Assembly (NCBI GenBank): GCA_947489085.1
Contig: CANLCJ010000004.1
Span: forward strand, 1-64,000
Direction: 5' to 3'
Origin: an uncultured Flavobacteriaceae bacterium
Lineage (GTDB): Bacteria > Bacteroidota > Bacteroidia > Flavobacteriales > Flavobacteriaceae
DNA: 64,000 nucleotides
Positions 46,505-53,874 of this stretch are shown one piece after another (the stretch's first letter is position 1; each line of letters begins with the position of its first letter). The translations under genes were made by a program, and so were the position numbers. The notes beneath the pieces were generated by a model, which worked only from the letters and a program-made list of their open reading frames with translations, was not told where the DNA came from and searched no databases.

Positions 46505-47413
46505 ATGTGGAATAAACTATTAAATCGTCTTGAAACCATTTTAGAGCCACAAATTGATGAATCTCAATTTGTAACGCATTATGAGCCCGCCCTTAAATAT
46601 ACACAAACAAAAGCACCTGTTAGGTATAGTTTCGATATAACGGAGCAAACTCAATTAAATAATAAGAGTGTTAAAAACACTTATACACAAGAATTACATG
46701 TTCAGTTTTCATACAGATCAAATGAAGGACATAATTTTAAAATAGAGACTTCTAATTACAATTTTATTTTAGATAAAAGTTTAGTCGCTCAAAGTAGTTT
46801 AATAAACGACTTGGCTCTAGTAACATCAGAATTAGAACTCTTGGTTACCGAAAAAGGAATAATTAAGTTAATAACCAATTATAAAGAAATACTTCAAAAA
46901 TGGGATAAACTGAAGGAGACTTTATTAAAACGGTATATAGGTAATCAAACAAAAGTCTATATTAATGCTATTGATATTACGCTTAAAGACGAAAAATTAT
47001 TTTTAGATGACTTGAAACAAAATCGCATACTAGGAATGTTGTTTAATGGATACCAAACAATTCATAAAAAAGACAAACCAAGAGATATTACTATAAGCAA
47101 TGTTATTCATTGTTTACCTCTTACATTTAAAGAGCAAATAAAAAAAATAGAAGACGATGATAAGCAAAAAAAAATACAAATATTAGGTAGCATGAATACT
47201 ATTGCAGACGAAACTTTAAAGGAGATAGACGATTATTTTAAGTTTAATAATATTGGTAGCGCATCTGTTTTTTTATCAAATTATACAAAAAACATCATAT
47301 TAGATAAAGAGACAGGGTTTCCTGATTTGGTAAGTTTAGATTTTGAAATTTTAAACGGAAGAGGTTATATCCGAAAACAGAGTTTTAATTTAAAACAAAT
47401 ACATCATGGCTAA
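46505..47413 (+). CDS. Unknown protein between VgrG and PAAR-like tip, possible effector adaptor
   Basis: A 302-residue protein without signal peptide or clear domain. It overlaps the PAAR-like gene by 8 bases and directly follows vgrG, which is where T6SS adaptor/chaperone genes sit. It shares its middle pattern with the orphan at 15107-15994 (see there). I know no named family for it; adaptor is an inference from position. Confidence 0.6.
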   Translation: MWNKLLNRLETILEPQIDESQFVTHYEPALKYTQTKAPVRYSFDITEQTQLNNKSVKNTYTQELHVQFSYRSNEGHNFKIETSNYNFILDKSLVAQSSLINDLALVTSELELLVTEKGIIKLITNYKEILQKWDKLKETLLKRYIGNQTKVYINAIDITLKDEKLFLDDLKQNRILGMLFNGYQTIHKKDKPRDITISNVIHCLPLTFKEQIKKIEDDDKQKKIQILGSMNTIADETLKEIDDYFKFNNIGSASVFLSNYTKNIILDKETGFPDLVSLDFEILNGRGYIRKQSFNLKQIHHG

Positions 47414-47849
47414 AAGTTATGTTTGCGATGGGGCTAAAATAGAATGTCAACTATGCACAAAACCCGAAGGAGAACTAAAAGTTACTTCAAATGAGGTTAA
47501 AATTCAGGATAAAAAATTTGCTAATGCTAAAGACAAAGAAAAGCTCAATTTAATATTCCAAGGCAATTGTAAAAAAAGCCCATACCAAGCCCAACCCTGT
47601 CAAGCTGTTATGAAAACAGAAGAATGGCAAGGCGTGGCAGACCTGATTATACAGGATGCGCCAGCTTTATTAGAAAATTCTACCATTATGTGTACGTATG
47701 GAGGCATTCCAATAAAAATTACAGACCACTTACAAAAACATAATCCAGGTAATATACAACCTGTAGCAGCTCCAGTAATAGGACCTGTTAACGCGCCTTT
47801 ATTAAACGTAGAATGGTTGGATAATTTAAATAGTAAAGATGATGAATAA
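47406..47849 (+). CDS. DUF4280 PAAR-like spike tip
   Basis: A 147-residue protein of the DUF4280 family. The cysteine pattern is typical: YVCDGAKIECQLC, then GNCKKSPYQAQPC, then STIMCTYGG with PIKITDH. These proteins are PAAR-like caps on VgrG that recruit effectors in Bacteroidetes T6SS. It overlaps its neighbours on both sides (8 and 11 bases), which implies co-translation with the effector that follows. Confidence 0.9.
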   Translation: MAKSYVCDGAKIECQLCTKPEGELKVTSNEVKIQDKKFANAKDKEKLNLIFQGNCKKSPYQAQPCQAVMKTEEWQGVADLIIQDAPALLENSTIMCTYGGIPIKITDHLQKHNPGNIQPVAAPVIGPVNAPLLNVEWLDNLNSKDDE

Positions 47850-49737
47850 GAGCGATAAACCCAATGAGGCCATAACTGAAGAGTCTATAGATGAAAAATT
47901 GTGGATAAAGGTTACCACCAGCGGTGTGCTACCAGGGCAACGCATAAACATCTTACTTGAAGATGAGGACGATCCTGAAGGTCCACCTATTCCTACAAGT
48001 GGGATAGTAGATGAAAATGGAGAGGTTATTATATTGGCAAAATCGAAATCAAAAGTTAAGAAAATTGCTACAGAAAATACAGAAGAAAGAAACACAACAC
48101 TAACAGGACAATTTAATGATGGTTGGTGGTCTATAGACGAAGCAGGCAAAAAACGTATAACAAGAGCAGTTCCAGGTATGCATGTTTACTTTCATATAGA
48201 AACTACAATACCAGATGGAGAGCAAGTACATATAGCACTTTACGAAGACGATAATAACGAAAAGGAAGAAACCGGAGCAGCGGATAAAGACGAACACCAA
48301 CCTTTAGTAAGCACAGCTACTAAAGCGCCTTCTACCCACGAAACTGTAAATAATGGAAAAATTATAAAATCGATTATTCTTGATAATTTTGAAAGTGCAA
48401 TGTCTACAGATGTAGATAAACAAATAGAACTCTATTTTAGATGCAGTTATAACAACACAATACATGCAGAACTTCCAAAAGCACCAGGAGATTATTTGGT
48501 GGTGGGTACATTAGTAATAGATCGCTATAAAATGCCTGGGCTTAATGGAAATGGGACAGATATTGCTGATGATTTGACTTATGGTACAGGTAGCCCTCAA
48601 AATAAGACTATCTACAATACAGGGCAGGTACCGATATATTTAAAAGAATATATAGAAGGTGGCTTTGATGAAACAAAGCATGCACTATTTACCAATAAAG
48701 CAAATTTGCCAGCTGTAGAGCCTGTATTAAAGAAACCTACGGAAGAATCTGAACAAGATCTAGCCCAAGCAGAATCAAATAGATTCTCTTTAATTATAGA
48801 GGAAACAAGAGGTAAAATAGATAATACTTATGTAAACACACCACAACCAAAAGAAATCTACTTAAGAGCAGAATATGCTGCACAGCAAGCTACCAAGAAT
48901 TTAAAAGCTAAGTACACTAGAAAAGAAATTGAAGCTTTAGGCTATTTGATGGATTACATTACAGCTAAAGTACCTGAATGGTCATTATGGACTGATTTTA
49001 AACTTATGGAAGAGTCTATGGTTTGGGGAGAATTGAATACGGTGTTAGACCAAATGATAGCTAAGTTTAAAAGTAACACAGGAGGAATATTTGAAAGTAC
49101 TCCACTTACAAAATCCGTTAAGAATAATCCCAGTACCCAGAGATACTGTATGTATGTAGAGAATTATATAGCCGAGAAGATTAAGCAAGAAACTTTACAA
49201 AGCATAGCAAAAGTAGAAGATAAAGCACCTGATTTTGAAAACCAAATTGATGATAGGATAGATAAAGATAAAATTAAAGGGAATGACATCACAAATGATA
49301 AAGGAGTATTAGTTTCTTTTACACGACCAAGTTTCAATTATAAAAGTAATAATAACTTATTAGAAGGACGAACCTTAGCATTAAATGATATATGGGCTAC
49401 CGAGGTGATATTAAAAGATCTCAAAAACAAAGGAGAGAATTATACTGCAAAATATCAAGTAACATTATGGGATAATTTTGGTTTAGACATTCCAGATATG
49501 CAGAAATTCTTTTACTATGGTGCAGGTTTTAGAGCTTGGTTTGTGTTACAGCACTTATATGGATACAAGCCTTTTGTAACCAAAATGACATTTGAAAAAG
49601 AATTTGAAGGGAATATTAATGAAGGTAGAGAAGAACGTCGAGCAAAACAAAAGACTAAAGCAAATAAGTTAGTATCGAATCAACAACGTGCTTGGGATAA
49701 AGCAACTAATCCTTTTCCAGTAGGGCCAAAATGGTGA
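47839..49737 (+). CDS. T6SS effector with DUF3289-like C-terminal domain
   Basis: A 632-residue protein. The N-terminal 170 residues have two beta modules with the pattern LPGQRINILLEDEDD and GEQVHIALYEDD, then a linker rich in charged residues. The C-terminal third (about 360-600) ends with TLWDNFGLDIPDMQKF, FRAWFVLQHLYGYKPFVT and a basic tail. This matches my memory of DUF3289, a domain found in T6SS-linked toxins; the activity is unknown. It is co-translated with the PAAR-like gene and followed 4 bases later by a presumed immunity lipoprotein gene. Decayed copies of its last 15-65 codons recur downstream. Confidence 0.72.
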   Translation: MMNKSDKPNEAITEESIDEKLWIKVTTSGVLPGQRINILLEDEDDPEGPPIPTSGIVDENGEVIILAKSKSKVKKIATENTEERNTTLTGQFNDGWWSIDEAGKKRITRAVPGMHVYFHIETTIPDGEQVHIALYEDDNNEKEETGAADKDEHQPLVSTATKAPSTHETVNNGKIIKSIILDNFESAMSTDVDKQIELYFRCSYNNTIHAELPKAPGDYLVVGTLVIDRYKMPGLNGNGTDIADDLTYGTGSPQNKTIYNTGQVPIYLKEYIEGGFDETKHALFTNKANLPAVEPVLKKPTEESEQDLAQAESNRFSLIIEETRGKIDNTYVNTPQPKEIYLRAEYAAQQATKNLKAKYTRKEIEALGYLMDYITAKVPEWSLWTDFKLMEESMVWGELNTVLDQMIAKFKSNTGGIFESTPLTKSVKNNPSTQRYCMYVENYIAEKIKQETLQSIAKVEDKAPDFENQIDDRIDKDKIKGNDITNDKGVLVSFTRPSFNYKSNNNLLEGRTLALNDIWATEVILKDLKNKGENYTAKYQVTLWDNFGLDIPDMQKFFYYGAGFRAWFVLQHLYGYKPFVTKMTFEKEFEGNINEGREERRAKQKTKANKLVSNQQRAWDKATNPFPVGPKW

Positions 49738-49741
49738 GTTT

Positions 49742-50284
49742 ATGATAATATCAAAATATAGAATAATAGTAGCACTTGTACTTGTTTTTTGTTTAAACTG
49801 CAAAACAAAACAAGAAGTTGTTACCTATACGTATTTGGAAAAATTGAGTGGAAAAAAACCTTCTTCTTACAGGGTTATAGATGGAAAATTAAAGAATATA
49901 TATATCTATAAAGAAAGTATACTAATTGATAATCGACCAGAGGATAAAGAGAAAAAATATAAATTATTGCGAGAATATTTTGTTAAAAATAACAAAATAT
50001 CTTTGTTAGAAGATGATATAACCGAATATTCAATGGAGTTTTGGGTTAAAAATAATTGCACAGAATATTTCATTGATAATTATTTGGAAGAAGGCGGTGG
50101 AGACTTTAATTACAATATCTATGATGATTGTGAAAACTATTATGCAGGAGGATATTATTACAAACGTGATGAAAAAAATTCTAATGTATGGGTGTCTAGA
50201 TTGCCAAAAGGTTTAAATGACACCATTTATTGTAATCCACATCGTAAAACAATTAAATTACCGGATATTAAATACAATGAGTAG
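49742..50284 (+). CDS. Lipoprotein, presumed immunity protein 1 (array copy 1)
   Basis: A 180-residue lipoprotein (lipobox cysteine in VFCLNCKTK) starting 4 bases after the effector stop, so it is translationally coupled. Conserved features shared by the five array copies are TYLEKxSGKKPSS, KICLLEDDIT or KISLLEDDIT, CTEYFIDNYLE, YYYKRDEKN and a C-terminal DTIYCNPxRKTIKLP. I recognise no named family. The position after the effector makes it the probable current immunity protein, acting in the periplasm. Confidence 0.75.
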   Translation: MIISKYRIIVALVLVFCLNCKTKQEVVTYTYLEKLSGKKPSSYRVIDGKLKNIYIYKESILIDNRPEDKEKKYKLLREYFVKNNKISLLEDDITEYSMEFWVKNNCTEYFIDNYLEEGGGDFNYNIYDDCENYYAGGYYYKRDEKNSNVWVSRLPKGLNDTIYCNPHRKTIKLPDIKYNE

Positions 50285-50290
50285 TAAAGG

Positions 50291-50488
50291 TTTGTATTAC
50301 AGCACTTATATGGGTATCAGCCTTTTGTAATCAAGATGGTGCTTTAACGTGAACTTAAAGGAGATTTTAATACTGAAAAAGCGGAACGACAAAAGAAAAG
50401 GGAGTTAGAAGAAAAGGCTAGAAAAGCTAGGCAGCAAGAAATAGAAGATATAAAATGGCAAACAAGACGCAAAGGATGGGAATATTAA
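50291..50488 (+). pseudogene. Effector tail remnant A
   Basis: Reading from 50291 gives FVLQHLYGYQPFVIKM, almost the effector's own FVLQHLYGYKPFVTKM, then a TAA stop (50345-50347), then RELKGDFNTEKAER and a basic helix ending in RRKGWEY before a TAA. The end differs from the intact effector (NPFPVGPKW), so this is the decayed 3' end of a different effector allele. Confidence 0.85.
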
Positions 50489-50580
50489 AAATATATAAAG
50501 AGAACACCATAATAGTACCTTGCTCTTGTGTTACAAAACAAAGAATTAATGGGAAATTATTAAATTAAATGTAATAGTTT

Positions 50581-51096
50581 ATGAGAACGATAGTAATCCT
50601 TGCAGTACTATTAAGCATAATAAGTTGTAAAAAACCTAATCGACCCGTATCATTCATTTATTTAGATAAATTGAGTGGAAAAGACACTGCATCTTTTGGA
50701 GAGAATGGATATATATATAAATATTTGGAAACCATTTTAATAGATAATGAACCTAATGATAGAGTTGATAAATTTAAATTACTCCGAAAGTATTTTAATG
50801 ACCATAACAAAATATCTTTATTAGAAGAAGATATAACTAGATACTCAATGATGTTTTGGGTTAAAAATAGCTGTACGGAATACTTTATTGATAATTACTT
50901 GGAATCTGGAGGGTTTTCTAGTAATAATATTTTTGACGATTGTGAAAACGACTTAACAGGACTTTATTATTATAAGCGTGATAAAAAAAATACCAACCTA
51001 TGGATATCTAAATTACCAAAAGGTTTAAATGATACTATTTATTGTAATCCAAATCGTAAAACAGTCAAATTGCCTAATATTAAATACAATGAGTAG
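50581..51096 (+). CDS. Lipoprotein, presumed immunity protein 2 (array copy 2)
   Basis: A 171-residue paralogue of copy 1 (lipobox SIISCKKPN; SLLEEDITRYSMMFW; CTEYFIDNYLESGG; GLNDTIYCNPNRKTVKLP). It has no intact effector of its own: the preceding effector frame is the decayed remnant A. It may protect against a former effector of this strain or of relatives. Confidence 0.75.
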   Translation: MRTIVILAVLLSIISCKKPNRPVSFIYLDKLSGKDTASFGENGYIYKYLETILIDNEPNDRVDKFKLLRKYFNDHNKISLLEEDITRYSMMFWVKNSCTEYFIDNYLESGGFSSNNIFDDCENDLTGLYYYKRDKKNTNLWISKLPKGLNDTIYCNPNRKTVKLPNIKYNE

Positions 51097-51102
51097 TATA
51101 GG

Positions 51103-51299
51103 TTTGTATTACAACACATATACAGCTATAAACCATTTATAAGTTATAACGAATTTGAGACAAATTAAAAAGAAGTATCAATTAAGGCAGAGAAGAACGT
51201 CAAGCAAAACAAAAAGCCAAAGAAAATGAGCTTACACCAGCCTAACAACGTGTTTGGAATAAAGCTACGAATCCTTTTCCCATAGGGCCAAAATGGTAA
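51103..51299 (+). pseudogene. Effector tail remnant B
   Basis: Starts with FVLQHIYSYKPFISYNEFE, breaks at a TAA, then resumes in another frame as GREERQAKQKAKENELTPA and, after a further stop, QRVWNKATNPFPIGPKW. It corresponds to the last 65 codons of the intact effector with two breaks. Confidence 0.85.
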
Positions 51300-51304
51300 A
51301 TTTT

Positions 51305-51838
51305 ATGAGAACAGTAATCGTTTTTATGTTATTGAGTATATTTTCAGGTTGTAAAACCAAGCAAGAACCTATTAGTTTTATGCTTTTAGAGAAACATAGT
51401 GGTAAATCTACAATAGGCTATGGAGATAATGGATATAAGTATATATACAGGGAGGTATATTTAATCTCTAATAGACCAAAAACTGGCATAAAAGATAAAT
51501 TAGATAAACAATCTTATGATTTAGAATTTAATTTTTTTAAAAAGAACAACAAGATATGTTTATTAGAGGATGATATAACATATAGTGCCATGTATTTTTA
51601 TGATAAGACAACGTGTACAGAGCATTTTATTGAAAATTCTGAAGATGCCACAGGTTTTTCCCAAACTTATATAAGTGATTGTAAAGGTGACATTGAATAT
51701 AGTTTTTTTTACAAACGAGATATTAATGACCCCAATATGTGGATTATGGACGATGTACTATGGGGAAAGCGATATCAAGACACTATCTATTGTAACACCA
51801 ATAGAAAGAAAATAAAATTACCAGATATGCCTAATTAA
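51305..51838 (+). CDS. Lipoprotein, presumed immunity protein 3 (array copy 3)
   Basis: A 177-residue paralogue of the second subtype (lipobox IFSGCKTK; FMLLEKHSGKSTIG; KICLLEDDITYSAMYF; CTEHFIENSED; NRKKIKLPDMPN). I start at the ATG at 51305; a frame-matched ATG at 51293 lies inside the overlapping end of remnant B and would add four residues without value. It differs from copies 1, 2 and 5 mainly in the middle. Confidence 0.75.
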   Translation: MRTVIVFMLLSIFSGCKTKQEPISFMLLEKHSGKSTIGYGDNGYKYIYREVYLISNRPKTGIKDKLDKQSYDLEFNFFKKNNKICLLEDDITYSAMYFYDKTTCTEHFIENSEDATGFSQTYISDCKGDIEYSFFYKRDINDPNMWIMDDVLWGKRYQDTIYCNTNRKKIKLPDMPN

Positions 51839-51908
51839 TAATTGAGGTAAATTTAAAATAATGATATTTAATAAGTTAAAGTGTTTTTTAAAACAAAATA
51901 GAGTGAAG

Positions 51909-52033
51909 TATTAATGAAGATACAGAAGAATGCTTATCAAAACAAAAAGCCAAAGAAAAATGAGCTTACACCAGCCCAACAACCTGTTTGGTATAAAACA
52001 ACTAATCCTTTTCCCATAGAGCCAAAATGGTAA
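51909..52033 (+). pseudogene. Effector tail remnant C
   Basis: Reads INEDTEECLSKQKAKEK, then a TGA, then in the next frame NELTPAQQPVWYKTTNPF ending in EPKW and a TAA. It corresponds to roughly the last 40 codons of the effector. The bases before it (51839-51908) match those before remnant D. Confidence 0.85.
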
Positions 52034-52038
52034 ATTTT

Positions 52039-52581
52039 ATGAGAATAATAATCGCTTTTGTATTAGTACATCTAGTTCTAGGTTGTAAAACAGAGAAAGC
52101 ATCTATCCAGTTTACATTACTAGAGAAACACAGCGGAAAAAAGCCGTCCTCTTTTGGAGATAATGAATATATGTATGTATACAGGGAAGTTTATTTAGCA
52201 GATAATTTGCCTAGAAGAAATGAAGATGTATTTATAGATGATAATCTATATAATATTTTATCTGGTTTTTTTAAGAAGAATAATAAGATATGTTTGTTGG
52301 AGGATGATATAACAGAATATAATGTACGGTTTTATAGAAAATCCAATTGTACAGAACATTTTATAGAAAATTCTGAAGATTATGGAGGTTTTTCTCAATC
52401 TACGTTAAAGAAAGATTGTAAAGAAGATGTCACTTATAGTTTTTACTATGAGAGAGATAAGAATAATCCTAATATGTGGACAAATCCAACTGTAGCAAAA
52501 TATTGGAGTGAAAAATATAGAGATACAATCTACTGTGATTCCAGCAAGAAGAAAGTAAAATTACCAGATATGCCGAATTAA
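52039..52581 (+). CDS. Lipoprotein, presumed immunity protein 4 (array copy 4)
   Basis: A 180-residue protein closest to copy 3 (lipobox LVLGCKTE; FTLLEKHSGKKPSS; KICLLEDDITEYNVRF; CTEHFIENSEDYGGFSQ; KLPDMPN). The start at 52039 parallels copy 3, with the upstream in-frame ATG lying in the effector remnant. Confidence 0.75.
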   Translation: MRIIIAFVLVHLVLGCKTEKASIQFTLLEKHSGKKPSSFGDNEYMYVYREVYLADNLPRRNEDVFIDDNLYNILSGFFKKNNKICLLEDDITEYNVRFYRKSNCTEHFIENSEDYGGFSQSTLKKDCKEDVTYSFYYERDKNNPNMWTNPTVAKYWSEKYRDTIYCDSSKKKVKLPDMPN

Positions 52582-52658
52582 TAATTGATGTAAATCTAAA
52601 TAAATGATATTCAATAAGTTAAAGTGTTTTTTTTTTTTAAACAAAATAGAATGAAGTA

Positions 52659-52781
52659 TTAATGAAGATACAGAAGAATGCTTATCAAAACAAAAAGCCA
52701 AAGAAAAATGAGCTTACACCAGCCCAACAACGTGCTTGGGATAAAGCAACTAATCCTTTTCCTGTAGGGCCAAAATGGTGA
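52659..52781 (+). pseudogene. Effector tail remnant D
   Basis: Nearly identical to remnant C at its start, including the same frameshift, but its end (QQRAWDKATNPFPVGPKW, TGA, then the same 4-base spacer) matches the intact effector. It is therefore a mosaic of a decayed tail and the functional tail. Confidence 0.85.
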
Positions 52782-52785
52782 GTTT

Positions 52786-53328
52786 ATGATAATATTAAAA
52801 TATAGAATAATAGTAACACTTATGTTTGTTTTTTGTTTAAGCTGTAAAACAAAACAAGAAGTTGTTACCTATACATATTTGGAAAAAATAAGTGGTAAAA
52901 AACCATCTTCCTATAAGGTTATAGATGGAAAATTAAAGGATATATATGTCTATAAAGAGAATATTTTGATAGATAATGAACCTGAAGATAGAAATGATAA
53001 ATATAAATTACTTCTAAAATATTTTAATGATAATAACAAAATATGTTTGTTAGAAGATGATATAACCAGATACTCAATGACGTTTTGGACTAAAAATAGC
53101 TGTACGGAATATTATATAAATAATTATTTAGAATCCTCTTCTGGAATTTCAAGTAATAATATTTATGACGATTGTGAAAACGACTTAACAGGAAGTTATT
53201 ACTATAAGCGTGATGAAAAGAATCCTAATGTATGGGTGTCTAGATTGCCAAAAGGTTTAAATGACACCATTTATTGTAATCCAAATCGTAAAACAATTAA
53301 ATTACCGAATATCAAATACAATGAGTAG
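52786..53328 (+). CDS. Lipoprotein, presumed immunity protein 5 (array copy 5)
   Basis: A 180-residue paralogue. Its first 75 residues follow copy 1 (MIILKYRIIV, VFCLSCKTKQEVVTYTYLEK, SSYKVIDGKL) and its middle follows copy 2 (ITRYSMTFW, CTEYYINNYLES, NNIYDDCENDLTG), so it looks like a recombinant of the two. The upstream sequence is also copy-1-like. Confidence 0.75.
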   Translation: MIILKYRIIVTLMFVFCLSCKTKQEVVTYTYLEKISGKKPSSYKVIDGKLKDIYVYKENILIDNEPEDRNDKYKLLLKYFNDNNKICLLEDDITRYSMTFWTKNSCTEYYINNYLESSSGISSNNIYDDCENDLTGSYYYKRDEKNPNVWVSRLPKGLNDTIYCNPNRKTIKLPNIKYNE

Positions 53329-53334
53329 TATAGG

Positions 53335-53405
53335 TTTGTATTACAGCACGTAATATAGCTGTAAACCTTTTGTAACTAAAATTACTTTTGAAATAGAATT
53401 TAATG
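53335..53405 (+). pseudogene. Effector tail remnant E
   Basis: After copy 5 the bases read FVLQHV, a stop, and in a shifted frame KPFVTKITFEIEFNG, matching effector KPFVTKMTFEKEFEG. It ends at the start of the next small gene. It shows that a further tail unit once followed copy 5. Confidence 0.75.
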
Positions 53406-53630
53406 GAAAAATTAAAAAAATCTGCTTGGCAATATTATTTAGGTCTATTACTACTTATCATAGGAAGCACAGGAATTATTATTATGGGAACGTTCTCTGT
53501 TTTAATAGTTATAACAGGAGCAGTTCTGGTTTTTTTATCAAATAAACATTTATTTATAAAATGGATGTCTGTTTTAGTTATTCCTGTAGTAGCTGTTTAC
53601 GCTACAATGTTTATAGTTTTTTCAGGGTGA
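53403..53630 (+). CDS. Small two- to three-helix membrane protein
   Basis: A 75-residue protein with hydrophobic segments at about 13-28, 30-45 and 52-72. No motif is recognised. It lies at the end of the immunity array, before a second small membrane gene. It could be an immunity protein for a membrane-active effector or a random insertion; nothing decides. Confidence 0.5.
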   Translation: MEKLKKSAWQYYLGLLLLIIGSTGIIIMGTFSVLIVITGAVLVFLSNKHLFIKWMSVLVIPVVAVYATMFIVFSG

Positions 53631-53652
53631 TTAATAATATAGAAAATTTTAG

Positions 53653-53850
53653 ATGACAATAATTATTTTACTTTGCTATATCCCTTTATTCGTAATACTG
53701 TGGTATATACTAAAATATTTGCTTAAGAGGATGTTTAGAGAACGTTTTAAAATGATGTATCTCATTATTTTATTTTCGATAATGATACCAATTGTATATA
53801 GGATTAAACTTTTTGTTACTAGCATTCATTCCTCAGAATTTCCTGATTAA
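53653..53850 (+). CDS. Small two-helix membrane protein
   Basis: A 65-residue protein with two hydrophobic segments (about 3-24 and 36-56) separated by a basic loop (KRMFRERFK). It follows the previous small gene by 22 bases and precedes the LysM effector by 24. Function unknown. Confidence 0.5.
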   Translation: MTIIILLCYIPLFVILWYILKYLLKRMFRERFKMMYLIILFSIMIPIVYRIKLFVTSIHSSEFPD

Positions 53851-53874
53851 TTATCACCACTAATAATTTAAAAA

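Noticed and set aside
49742-53328. The repeated 600-750-base units as a CRISPR-like or satellite array
   Set aside because: The units contain full, diverged lipoprotein genes and effector remnants, with no short constant repeats or unique spacers.
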